A stretch of DNA of 64,000 nucleotides from positions 12,150,001-12,214,000 of the forward strand of contig JAEMBT020000002.1 in NCBI GenBank assembly GCA_018873245.2, read 5' to 3'. The number at the start of each line of letters is the position of its first letter. Position 1 is the first letter of the stretch. The translations under genes were made by a program, and so were the position numbers. The notes under the pieces were generated by a model. That model worked only from the letters and a program-made list of their open reading frames with translations. It made no database searches and was not told the DNA's origin. Shown here one piece after another: positions 11,431-24,800 of the stretch. This DNA is from Archegozetes longisetosus (Eukaryota > Arthropoda > Arachnida > Sarcoptiformes > Trhypochthoniidae).

Positions 11431-14400
11431 TTATGGTTTGTCACAATCTGAAAATTGAAAAATTGATTAAATTTTCCATTCAAGTCATAATTAATAGTGA
11501 AAAGACATACAGCAAACTTCACATCTATCTTCATCACTATTATCACCACAACCATCGACTCCACTGCACAAAATAGCAGTGGATCGGCATCGCTTGTTGT
11601 CACACGTGAACGTTCCGTTAGGGCATGACTGGGCTGTCGATTAAATCAAATAATAATAATTATTATTCATCTGTTTTTGTTGGGGATAAAAGAGTTAATT
11701 GAATGAGTTACATTTCTCACAAACAGCCTCTGCTTCATCGCTACCATCAATGCAATCAACGACTGCATTACAAAAACTGTACTGAGGCAGACATTGGCCA
11801 GAACTGCACCTCCAAGAATGACGATCGCATGGAATACCTGTACATATAAACAGTGAGCAAATTAGTTATAGCAACCATTATTACTCATTTGTATTCACAA
11901 TGAATTCTTGTAATGACACACCTCTTTGATTAAAGCATTTGAAAAGATATAAGGCCATTAACCGAGTATTAAACCAATTAAAAGAGCTTAGATTATTAAT
12001 TTAAATGAAGACATTTATTTCGTATTCAAATAGCTAATTGTTATTACTTGTAAAAGTTACCATAGTTTAGAAAGTAATTTGAAAATCTGCTCAATCTCCA
12101 TAAAACAAATTAAGATAGAGTTAGGCGATAAACAAGTGTTCAATATGAAAACAGCATCATATTGAATAGATAAAGAACTTGTGCATAAGTACCATAAGAT
12201 TATAAAATTAATCTGTTTTCTGTATTATTTGAACGCAATAAAGTGAGGCTCAAATGAAAGTTAAATGTAAATGACTAGCAAAGTGAATAAGTGAATCACC
12301 TTTGTAGCATCTTGCTTCATCTGATCCATCAGGACATTCCCACCTGCCATTACATACTGCGCCTCGTGATAGACATGTGCCGTCGGAATCGCACTGAAAC
12401 GCTTCCTTTGGACATTCTGGAAATAGGTTTAAAGAAGATAAATGACAAGTCAAATCGAATTAGAGCTGATTGATTACAATTAAATAGAATGTGTCACAAA
12501 TAAGAGAATCATATTATATGAAGTGAAAACAAAAGGGGAATTACTCTTAATCGTGCACTATTTAAAAGGCTTAACCCTTTAGTGAAAGATGACATATTTA
12601 TTCATAGCATAACTGACTCCCCGTCGGCAAATTCTCCTCAAATTGTCCTCAAATTTTGCTCGCAAGCTATGCAGTGAGCTATGTAAAAGAATTGCATTTA
12701 AATTAAGCTAAATGAAGGGCACTCGTGTGGAATGCTTGATCTTAGTTTGGATTTGACTTTCAGATTATAGTTCACTGGTGTTGCATAACTCGCGTCTGCT
12801 GTAAAACTTATTCGTTTTGTTTAGCTATAAATCTGAATACTGACACAAAGAAGTAATAATCTTATTTAAAAAGCTATACATCGAAATCCAAATTTAAATA
12901 CAATAAGTGTGTTATACATGTAGGAGTGTTAGCCATATCTCAGTGTTGCTTAACCTTCATCTCTGAAAATCATGTCATAAAAATGGAAATTAGATGAGTA
13001 AAAATTTCTACTCCCAGATCATCAAAATAGCATTTCTACTCATGAAACGGATTCAAACTTGCAATTCTTAAAACATGTTAAACAGTATTTAAAATATATG
13101 TGCATAATATGCAATACATTAAATAAGATGAAGAGGCTTTGGAGCCGCCTATAAACACATAACGAAATTTCTTTGTGAGTAGCCCTTCTACTTTTATTTA
13201 TTCCACTTCGATCAGGATAACACATCAACAATCTCAAACCAAAATCAGTCTCAATCTACTCAATAACAACTGTTATTACAGCATGTCAGCTGAGTTCAAC
13301 TCATCGAATGATAAATAATAATGTCTCACATAAAGTAGATTTAGATTATACCAGTGTTAAGCAGAATAGTTTGCAAGTATTGCAAGTACTCAGTTCATTA
13401 TACAAGTAAATTATGTGTTAATCATTTATTTATTGTATGTATCAACATATTTACGCCTCTAAAGAACATATTCTGAAGCCTTTATGACCATCTTGTTTGA
13501 CATGAATCAAATGCCATTAGAATAAGTGTTTCATATGCAAACTATTCAAAAGGCAGACTAAATTTCACTGAACTCGCTTTTCAGCGATATTTCGATAGGA
13601 TCAAACTTTTCAATTTGATTTTTCAATATTTTTTAATAATTTATCTTAAAAGATGAAAAACGATACTTTTTCTGACACACTAAGTCATTATTGAACTGCT
13701 TTTGCTCAATAAAGTAATTAATTGTGGATTTGCAAGTGTTTAATTAATGTGAAAAAATTGAAGTTATAATTAATTTACGTACTGTAAGGAATGCAATCTT
13801 TTTCGTCAGAGCCGTCATCACAGTTTTTATGCTTATCACAAACAAAATACCAAGAAATACATTGTCCGTTACGACATTGGAATGTGTCGTTATGACATCC
13901 TATTAGAGAAAACATTGATTTACATGACGGGTTAAAAAATTGATAAAAAATTGATTGAAATATTTGAAAACGTGTATTACCTCTATTGTTTGCGCTACAG
14001 GTTTGTGTCTTTTTGATACATTCACATATTCCGCCAATACATTTAGAGTAAGGGTCTCTAATTTGACATTCCAGAGAACTAATGCATGGCTTTCCTAATG
14101 ATACCGGTTCTGCATTAAGTGCCGAACTCTCGTCTACGATCTCATCCAACAAACTTATTGGAGCTACTGTAAAATCAGATGAAACCAGAAGTTTTTATCA
14201 TTATTATTAGGTCCGAACTATTGAGTACTACCTGTAGTTTTGACGATCTCTTCACAATGAAGTTTATCTTTCGAAATCTGGAATCCATTCTTGCAAACAC
14301 AAATTGAATCTTTATCTACTGTGCCACTTAAAGATAGTTTGCAGTACGAGTTAAGAGTGACAGCTTCGCAATCTTCAGAAGTCTCACATCGATTCCCAAG

Positions 14401-17400
14401 ATCTGATAAAATATTCAATAAAATAATGACATTGGCGAAAACTGGTGCCAACTAATAGTTACTCACTTGGTAAACATCGGTTGTCTTCAGTTAGATGAAA
14501 TTCATTGGGACAGCGACACTTGCCATATATTCTTGGAATTATATACTTGCAATACGTGTACTTATCTCCGAGATAGCATTGCTGGTCATTCAGACAATAA
14601 TCATCTACTTTGGCAGCTAATCATTTCAATTTTAATAGAAATTTTTTTCAGTAATAAGTTATTTCAATATTACACAACAGTCTCATAGCTAGGAATCAAA
14701 TTTAATAAGTTTGCTCTTTCACAATATCTGTGCACTTGTGTTTGGAGGAAAGATAAAATGTAAAAAATGATGTACTTGTCAAAAGATCAAAATCTATTAA
14801 GTTGTGCAAATATATTGGAACAAGCAATCAATATAAACTATATTTCTCTGTTTATCAGCTTTACACAATCTATCCAATTCTACTCATTTCAGATTGAACC
14901 TAAGCAATTTCATCAGAAATCTAGTCGTAAAACATAAACACACAGATATCTAATTGAACAATTTAAATTCTTTTCTTATCAATGGTAAGTTAATCAATGT
15001 AACGTACGTGGTAAACACTTGTCTCTTCTCAATGGTATAAAGTTGGATTTACACTGGCAAATGCCATTGAGACATTCGCTATTTGGCACTTTGAGAGTAC
15101 ATTGTTCATCGATGCTGCAGCCAAAGCCAAGTAAAGATGCTAATCGTCAATCAAATAAACATTATTTTCAATTTACACCACTTTCAACTGATTGATCAAA
15201 TATGCATACCTGGTAAGCAATTAGTTTGATTATAAAGTATATAATAAGGTTGACATGTGCAAACTCTTTCATCCCAATCGCAATGGCTATTAGGTATAAA
15301 TAATAAGCACTGTAGCGATGATTTGCATGAAGAACCAACTTTTAGATCAGTCGGAATCGGCCCTATAAAGCAAAACTTTTAGTTTTCTTTTATAGACTTA
15401 TATCTCAATCTATTCTTTAATGACAAACACCAATAAATTTGAAACATAACAGAATCGTTTTGATCCTCGCCCTCGAAACTCGTGTTCGGCCCTCATTTTA
15501 TATCTCTTTTATTTCTGACTCATTAAACGATTGCCGAATATCCGAATCATAAATTTAGTTTGAAATTAACCAGAAGTACTTTCGTGAAAATGAATTTTCG
15601 GTCAAATTTATCATTTTTTGGCAGATTTATTGGTTTAATTTCAGAAGCAATAAATTTGAAGTGAAACGGCTTTCAAAATTTATTTATTTATTTTCTTATT
15701 AATGCTAATCTACGAAACACTTAAAGTCGATTCGATACTCATGAGAAAAAGCCATAAAACTAACGTTGTCAAAAATCTAAGATCAATTGGGAATCGCTTT
15801 AATATATAGACTTGGAGTTTGCTATAATATATAGATTTAGGAATCGCTTTAATATATAGATTTGTAAAAATGTTTGGAGTTTTCTTGACTGATGTCTGAT
15901 TTAAAATTAGATGTTTAACATGAAATTTTTTTTTAAGTAAAAACATCATTTTTAAACAACTTTAAATTATGCGTACCGTAGACTAACTTCACTAATTATA
16001 TACTTATTCGTTAGATTAATTTTAGACACGAATAATAAATCAAAAATAATATATTTTCTCTTTGAAAAGCAAATTATGCCTTATCATACGGTATCAGTCA
16101 ATGTTTCACTTTTCTCATTGACATTTCAACATTTTTCTATTTTAGACCATGTTATTCAGTACCGTAGTCAGCAAGTTCAGCGTGACCGGTACAATATGTC
16201 TGGTGGGGCACAAATCGAACATTTCATCCAAATAATAAGGAACAATAGCTAGAGTTGAGACAGTTTAGTCGCATAAAAGTTCAACAATAAAACTTTGCAT
16301 TTCAATCAACTCAAGTTAGATTAAAATATTTGAACTTCTCTTAATTTTACACTCAAATAGTAAATGGTATTGAGAAATTGTGGTGGGCACGTGCCCCTCC
16401 CTGTGCCTCATACGTAGCTGCGGCAGTCATGATATTGCTGTTGAACTTTCCAATGCGATGAAACTTTCATAACTGTCACTGTTGTAACATCTGACACTGT
16501 CTTTATACAGATCATTAGCATATAATATAGATTGTTCACTCTTACCTAATCTCCTCCAATAGTTGACTGCATCCACGCTTTTCAAATATGGTATGACCTA
16601 AAGCGGAATTTAAGAATAGGTGAATTATGAATTTTTGATGATAGTAATTGATGATCTTGAAAAAGGTAATTGATAGATAAATTACTAGTTAGGGGTTTTG
16701 TTTTTCTACTTATGTAAGCATTTAGTTTGTTTCATGTAATATATAAGGGATATGATAATTAAAGCAAAGTCGATCAATCTATAAGTACGAACATCATACT
16801 AAGCATATTGGCATAAGTTGGGTCAAGCCTGTCATATAGCAACTATTTTTGGTATGTGTCGAAATTCAAAATTGCGTGCATATTCAATAAGTTCTGTAAA
16901 TACCTCCTTGACATTGAAATTTGTTTGTCGGTAAAATCTTAATGATATTGCATATTTGCACGAACTTCACAAATATATCAGTACATTATATGTTTATGTG
17001 TATGCGATGTATGGGACAATAATAGTTATCTATAATTTGCTCCTACAATCTTGTACAACAATGTGATTGACTTTTTTCATACGACAACTGAAGTAAAACT
17101 TTATTTCGTATTTAATTCTCGTCACGCAAAGGCGATCACATGAATCAGTGACTCTTTGAGAGACTTATTCTCGACAAGATTGGATATGATCCTTCAAATT
17201 AGTCAAATTGATGCAAACCCATCACAAATATAAAGTTAAATATAGTTGATCACTTTTTTAAAGGTTCGTCTCCACTTGATTTGTTTACTTTTTGCTGTAG
17301 TGAATTGAATTTGCAAAATTTGTCTCTATTTTCCTGTTTCTCAGAAGCAGAACAAGCAAAGATAACATTTATTTCTTTTCTTTTTTCCTAAATTCATTTC

Positions 17401-18815
17401 AAGTGTTCTTTTCATTCAATTGAAAGTCTCAAAGAATAGGATTGAGAAATAATTTGAGCCTTTATATAAATTGTTTTGTTGTGTTGATCTTAAAATTTGA
17501 TAATTTGTTAGATAGAGAAAAGTTGAGGAAAAACTTATTGAAGAAGAAACTGTTATATAAAGTGTGTATTATTTTTGAGCCTACTTTTATGCTATACTAC
17601 AATTCCGTAATACATAACAGCATACAATTGGCGTACATTGACTTAAAATAGATAGCCGTTGGGTAAAATTGGTCCTTGAAATCAATGGTAACCTCAACCT
17701 TGAAAGTTCATTACTTTCTGTTTATTTTATAACCAATTTATTGCAATAAAAATTCATATATTCATTATAGAAATGACTACCAATTAATGCATAGCATTTA
17801 TTGAGTACAAGACATATAATTAACCCAAAAAAAGTTAGTTTCGGCGTATGGATATGTTATTAGAAAAGTAAATTAAACATCGAGTAACTATCTCTATTTG
17901 CATAAATATGTGTTCAAACTTTTGATTTCTCACCACAACGCGTAAGTTTGATAAATAGCATTGGATGCGTTTTAAAATGCATTATTCACAATCATTATGA
18001 TAACTACATTCAAATTATAGAATAAATTCTATGCTACTCAATAAAATAACAGAAACAAATCTAATGCAGGTATGAATTGCATAGCAGAGCCCACCTCTAA
18101 ATGTCATAAGAGATCATATTTCATTTCTAGAGAAGTAATAAAAATATAATGGAATAAAAGTTTTTTGCATTAGATGAGAAAATCACGAACACATCTGTTC
18201 ATATTAATGCGATAACTCAATGAAAACCAGATGATCATCATCATGATCCTCTCAATTGAGCTCGAGGTAACAATCTTTATTGCGTTACCTCTTTACTGAT
18301 CTTATCAAAAATCATTTTGTTCAACCTTCAATAACTTATTTAATTGACAAATTATTTTCACTAGTATTGTGTGAAAATCTTGTTAAACTAACTCAGTCTC
18401 CATTATAAACAACACAATCGTCATTCAGTTGGTAACTGACAAACAGCCAATTTAATTACTTTCGTTTAAATTCCTTCCGAAGATCTTTTTAATAACTCTT
18501 TGGGAAAGTTTTGCATAAATAATTATGAGAAAAAAACGGGCAAATAATACCTGAAAAGTTAATTGCTTAGAGTGTGATTGTTATACGACAACAATGATTG
18601 CGATTGAGAGAAACTCTGTTATGAAATTTTCTTTTATAATTCAAAGATCAATATAATGCACAATGACATTCGTCATTATTTTCAAAGCAATAAGATAGAT
18701 TCATTTGGAAGCTCTTATGACAAACTTGATTAATGCTTACCATTAAAACAATAAGAGTAATCTTGATGGCAGTGCATCCACTGTGTCCGTCATCTGATGT
18801 GAGTGTGATTCTCAT
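11431..18815 (-). CDS. secreted EB-module / LDLa-repeat protein, - copy of an inverted gene pair
   Basis: Twelve coding exons on the - strand: 18741-18815, 16546-16597, 15210-15362, 15008-15139, 14467-14616, 14232-14402, 13981-14166, 13783-13899, 12300-12416, 11712-11837, 11511-11633 and 11431-11447, giving about 472 aa. Every internal exon matches the + paralogue in order, phase and nearly in length; only the fifth-module exon (-3 nt) and second LDLa exon (+3 nt) differ. Exon 1 begins [10 protein letters not shown] and ends in a hydrophobic stretch (IKITLIVLM) that exon 2 extends, a weaker signal sequence than the + copy's. A 5' UTR acceptor lies at 18845-18846. Five EB-like modules precede four LDLa repeats. 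The last exon is short, ending CDKP and a stop, so the basic tail of the + copy is absent. No transmembrane segment is seen. Introns are diverged and longer than in the + copy. Function unknown; probably an extracellular binding protein. Confidence 0.85.
12417..13782 (-). other. expanded intron between the first and second LDLa exons (- copy)
   Basis: 1,366 nt here, against 225 nt for the matching intron of the + copy (5813-6037). The extra kilobase is AT-rich. I see neither a coding module nor a recognisable repeat end in it. Reading frames inside, such as 13040-13237 on -, look like chance. Confidence 0.6.
15790..15860. repeat. short direct repeat, 50-nt period
   Basis: A 21-nt segment beginning GGAATCGCTTTAATATAT occurs at 15790-15810 and again at 15840-15860. 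A partial copy of its AT-rich half (TATAATATATAGATTT) lies between them. It is intronic in the - strand EB/LDLa gene and is probably replication slippage. Confidence 0.75.
16157..16428. mobile_element. candidate hAT-type non-autonomous DNA element (MITE)
   Basis: The left end reads CAGTACCGTAGTCAGC. The right end, read inward on the other strand, is GACTGCCGCAGCTACG. These are related imperfect terminal inverted repeats of the CAG..CGTAGC kind common in hAT elements. Inside each end lies a GC-rich block containing GGGGCAC, far richer than the surroundings. The 272-nt unit is flanked by near-matching 8-nt copies, ATGTTATT (16149-16156) and ATGATATT (16429-16436), the target-duplication length expected for hAT. 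It carries no transposase. It sits in intron 2 of the - EB/LDLa gene; the matching + intron (4119-4520) is much shorter. Confidence 0.6.
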
Positions 18816-18846
18816 TTTGCACGACACCGGATGGGATGAATTCACT

Positions 18847-21800
18847 ATAATTGATGAGACAAAACAAAATGTAATGAAAAAATCCAAAATTAAGACTATA
18901 TAACTATAAATTAGTAAGTGAATTGGGCTCTCCCAAGTAAGCACATAATGACAGTAAGTTATACTTTAAGTATAACTTATATGAATTTTATACAATTATT
19001 TAGAATGCCTGACAATTTGCATAACAAAATTATGATTATCCCTACTATGATTTAGGCGTTCCTCCAGTTAATTGCAAACTGTTTGCTCAAAAAACCCAAT
19101 TTCATCAACTATTGTATAGTGAGGAGTGAGGATAGAAGATAAAGGTCTACTCAATGAATCAAATTTAAGACTGAGTGAATGAGTCAAATGTTTGAGGCTC
19201 AGGACTCAATCTTTAGCTAAAAGATTAGACATTTTTCGAGTCTATAACTAATTCTAGAATCTTAAATATAAGTTATTCAAAACTAGTTCGTGCACTTTCT
19301 TCTAGGTTTTTAATCAAAGATCCAAATATAATGATTGAATCCTGAAGTAAAAGCTAAGTTTAAGTGGATTAAGATGGATTTGCTCTTCTAATATATAATT
19401 TGGCTCACTTTCTGATTCGACGAAAAATAGTTTCAGCTATTTGGGAATAAAATCTAACACAATTAAAATTATAATTATAACTTTTTGTTTGTCAAACAGA
19501 AAACATTTGATGCTTATCAAAATTATATTCCACCAAAAACACTAGCTTATCTTCAGTATTATTTAAGGTTTAGTACCTGTTCGATAACTAAAACTGATTT
19601 TTATATTCATTTCAAATTTTATTACATATAATTTTGATCAGTGCTGCCCAACTAAAGTAGTATTTCTTGATTTTTGTTTTGCACTTTCAAATAATAAATG
19701 AACCAAAATTTTACAATTCATACTTTAATTCAGGACTTCGAGTGCAGAAATCCTTATCTATGTATAAGTACTTTCCTGTTTAGTTATCAATCGTTTGCCT
19801 TTTCATTCAACGATTAATTAAAATAATATCAGTTTTTCAAACTTAGGTTCAAGAATATAACTATTGAACAGTATAAGCCAAGTCTTTTGTTGGCATCTGA
19901 TACCTATTGATTTGAAAGCGCTGCATATTTTACTTGGTATTCAAGTAGAAATTTGATATATGAGTTCCAAAGAATGAAATTGAAAGTTTTTTAAACTTTG
20001 GCATTGTTTTGAGAAACTAGTTGCCTTTAATCTCACATCACTGAAAAACAAATCCTTTTCATTTGACCTTTCTTTTAGTACTTGGGTCCTAATACGGATA
20101 CTAAATTTGAAAATAGCCTACAACTTAAGCTCTTTCATACTGCATAAGACCGATTCAAATCTGATGCACCAAACAATGCCACAAATAATAGCTATCGCTT
20201 CTTTTTTTATTAAACTATAAATTTTCTGATAAGATAACTTTTACGATTGCGAACAAAAGTCACTCAAATAATTATAACAGTGAAATGGATGATTTTGACT
20301 CAAATTCTGAGTTATTAGGAGTGTTTGCATCAATTACGAGGTGAGAATCAGGATTTCAAAAAGTGTTAATGTTGTTTATTACTATAACCAAACTCCACTT
20401 ACAATAAAAGTTAGCAGCACAGTAAACTTTTCAGTAGAGAATATTCCCTCGTATTGAGTCTAACTCTTCTCAAATGTCAAATTTAAGATGACATCGGCTT
20501 GGATAAATCCGTTTTTCAAAAGTTAAATATGAAAACAACTTACACATACTTGAAATGGTTTTGCTCAAATCTAGTTTTTCTGATTCTCGAGCAGTGTTTA
20601 ATTATTATGAAGAAAAGAATTATTGCGGAAAACCTTGAGCAAACAAGGTTTTCCTTTTCAACACTTGCATTTAAGATTTTTCATCCGAAATGAACTCACA
20701 ACTGACTTGTAGCATAGTAAATATGATTACTTCATTTAATCAATTATTGTGCGAACAGTAAATGAGTTGAGATAATTTAGCATTCAAAAATCAGTTTAAA
20801 TTAAACTTGAAAACAGGAGAAAAGAGTAAGACATACAGTTATTAACGAATGAGATATTTGAAAAAGGAAATAAAACAATACTAAACTAACTTGAGTCTGA
20901 TAGGAAAACGGATTGAAATTTGTTTCTTTCCTAAGAAAGCTATTTCAATCACTTGTTTGTTAGTGATGACGACTTAAGATTGAAATATTTCATAATTTTA
21001 AATTTGTGGAGGAAGTTTTACCTATAAACTTGATTGAACTATCGGGTAAGTGATAAGCAATGGCAAATAGTGAATTTGTCATACTTTTATCCTTTAATTT
21101 TTCAGTCTCTGCTATTTGCAGACAGAAATTGTGTTCTGTTAAATATTAGATAATTTGATATAATTCGGCGACTAAATGTTGTAAATCTACTGATAAATTG
21201 ACAAAATATCTCATTGAATGGGCAAATAACTTGGGAAAGGCTGGTTTGGATAACTAAGGACTGAAGGGAACATGTTTTAGTTAGTTTAGGTTTTTATGAT
21301 TTCCTTCCGCGTTGTAATGTTATGCTTTGCTGCAACAGTAGCGAAATTGGCATATCTTAAACTCTCAATTATGAAGAGTTTTCTAATAATACTAGTACTA
21401 CTGTGCGCACCAACATCTAAAGGTCTGATTTTACTGATAGACAGATACAGATGATTTCAAATCCAGTTTGCGTTAGGTCAATTTCAATAACTGCAATAAT
21501 ATTAATGTAATAATACTGTTTCAAAGTAAGAAACGATTGACGCTCAACTACCACAACACGCAAAACTTTTTATACTTTGCTTCGCATATTATTGTAATAG
21601 TTCACATTTTACACTTTCAAGTGATTTGAGCCATTTCTCTCTAAATTTTACTTCTTTCAAACATTTCTTCCATAATCTCTACTTCAGGCCCAAAAACATG
21701 TTAGAACATAATCTCATTTACAACTTATATAAGTTTTATCTGTATGAAAGTCGAAACGATGCAAATTGTGGATGATGCATCAAATATTTTATGCGAACTG

Positions 21801-24800
21801 ATTAATGAAACCTAAAAATTGATGGGTATGTTTGGAGTTCATTAGCTCAGTTTCTATACGTTGACCCATCAGTTAAGTGAGCTTTAAATCTACAATACAG
21901 AATCAAATTAATAAACTAATAATCAGTCAGATCTAATATCATCAGTCAACGAATTAATGATCGACACGTCCCTCATATTTGCTGATAAGACATAGAGAAC
22001 AAAATCATATGCAGTGCAGCGTATAATTAAAGCGTACGATTTTATTAAACCCTTTCAGCTCAATCTTCATTATAGGGACTGAAGCAAAATATTTTCAATA
22101 ACGTTATCATATTTTGAAAGTTCAGTTAGAATGTTTTTCGAGATAGTTTTAACTAATAAATAGGTAATCTATCAAATTGACACTTTGGCTCGCACTCTCA
22201 CTAAATAAGATTTTAGTTTAAACTCCAAACTTTATATAGAGCTACGTTCTTATTTTCAAGTTTCATATCCATTTAAATTGCTTCAGCTTCCAGACTTGCA
22301 TTCAAAATTGAGTCAATCAGGAAAACTCAATCTAGAATCAGATCAATCAATCGTTTAAATGATTTCTGGTACAACTATCTACTTGTAATTGAAAGTCGTG
22401 AACATCTAAGTATCTATAACTTAATTGACAAACTATAACTAAATTAATTGTTGTAATAAAAATTCGCAACATATTTTTGAAATATTGAACCTTAAATTAC
22501 TGGAATTAATACTAAGCAAATAAACAAAATAAATTACCTGTCGTTATGCGATATATCTTGCATAAGATCTAAATCTATTTAATATAAATTCAAATACTTC
22601 GTTAAAGCCCTATCAACTGGTACTAACGTTTAGTATTTGATTATGAACATCGAAATTTATTGTCAAATTAAAATTGTGATTAAAAGTGAGAATCGAAATT
22701 CTTGGCCATTCATTTGATTTAATGCCTCGATTAATGGAGATTAAAGCAGAAAAACAGAATTATTTTAATTATAGAAGGGTTGAAAATATTATAATTTGTC
22801 ATCGATTTTAATTGAAGTATTGAAAAGAGATAAGAATCATATTTTTACGTAATAATTAATCGATTACAAGACAAATAACACTTTTGAACCTAAAAATCCT
22901 GGAAAACTTTTTTTTATTAATGTTGAAATGGGGTGTTTTCCTTTGAAAATACTATTAATTTTTGTAATAAATTTTCAAATGTTCACTTTGAAATCCAACA
23001 CTCTATATATTATGAAAATATTATCCTTTCGGCACTGAATTAAGGCTAAAATGTTTTCGCAAAAAAGTTCAAAGACTGCATTTTACTTAATTTATTGGAT
23101 ATCAATTAAGAAGGGTTTCAGCTTTAATAGCAGATGAGCCCTCATTTCTCATTGAAGTTTTCGTGTAAGTGAGAGGAGTAAACCTTCAATTAAGACTATG
23201 AAAAATGTTCTCATAAATGGCATCGATAGTTCATCAAAAGCAAGAGTTCTTTTATGACTTTTCTGGACACTAAAAGGCAAACAATGGCTGCGATAAAACG
23301 ACATTTTGGTATTTAATTAATGGGGCTTAGGTCAATTAAAGGGGAAAGTAAGAGAACAAATGATAGAACGGTTTAAGTTAATGTAAATTTGTCGTGCGAT
23401 TGTTGGCAGAGTTGCGTTACACTGTTGCAGTTTGAGTGACAGGTCAGAGTGAGTGCAACACAAATTTTGATCAATGAGCTACTTTATTATTCATTGACAG
23501 TCAAATCACTAACACTTTATGCACTGAAATGCTAGTACCCGCATAATTGGCTACAAACAAGATTCTAAGACCTTTAGTCTGAGCCTTGAATCACAATTTA
23601 TAATTAATTATTATAGCGATCAACTGCACAGAAGACAACATTTGAGAAGTTTGAGAGAAAATAAATTGGATTTTTGTTGCTTTCTCTCAACCCTTTTTTG
23701 GTGAATAAATAATTGCGAATAATTGATGATCATTTCTTAAAAAGCTCTCCATTTTCACTTTGAAGGCACTACTTTTGACACAGTTATGTGTTAAGAATGC
23801 AAAATGTTTTGATAATTTGAACAAATAAAATCGCATATTAATTATATGCAAGAATGCCGGAACTTATTAGAATATGTAAAAGTTCGATATCAAATTTATT
23901 CGATGCATTTAAACAATATTTAAGGAAGTTTTTAACACAGAGTTCATGTCATAAAAACAGATGATAGAGTTTGTAAGTTAGCGGAATAAATAATTCAACT
24001 TATTGATAGCAATACATTCAAATCGAACCGTTTTCGATGCGAGAATATAAAAGTTGTTTAATTAGTTTTGAATGAGAAGTTTCGATAAATACTTTATTTC
24101 TTAAAGCCTTATGACATCAGGCATTCCATACACAACGTTATCAAAACATTTTTTCATTGTCAAACTGCGAGTAAACTAAATTAAATGATTTTCCATTTCA
24201 AATTAATACGTGTGATCATTAATTAAAATCATAATAAATTATCTGTCAGTTAACTTCACAAGAAAATGTATCAAAGTATCATTCAATAAGCGAATGAAGC
24301 TCCAGATTATTCAAGACTTCTTTCAATTAGAGAAACTAAAGTCTGCTTAAAATTCTGAGAAAATAGTCATACGTAAAGAGAAATCAAATTTTCTCGTCTT
24401 ATTCAAGTACTAGAAGTAATTTGTTGGCCCAGAAAAATAAGAAAATTTGTTCTCAGACAGATTTTTTGCGACTCTTTCTCAACTGAAAGATCGATAGAAT
24501 GCGAAAGAGGATCGATTGCTTTAGACTTCCTATTCTTATGAATAATGTGGTACCAACTAAGTTATAATAAGTCAAGTAGAATGACATATATCTGATGTGA
24601 CATTTGAATGTCAAGGTTTGCAGAACATATATTCGTTGTATGTTTATCCGGTCAACCACCACATCATTTTGCGGGTGTAAAGATAGCATTTTTAAGGTCA
24701 GATAAGGTTTAACTTGTTTAGAATACAAATACTTTTCTCATAGTCTTGTTACCAAATCTATAGTTTCGTTACTCGGCAGTGATTTGTTCAAATTTGGTTA

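Noticed and set aside
14467-14688. 73-codon + strand frame
   Set aside because: It is the antisense of the third EB-module exon of the - gene and has no features of its own.
18232-18250. ATC/GAT-rich near-palindrome
   Set aside because: Simple trinucleotide slippage with self-complementary units; no sign of function.
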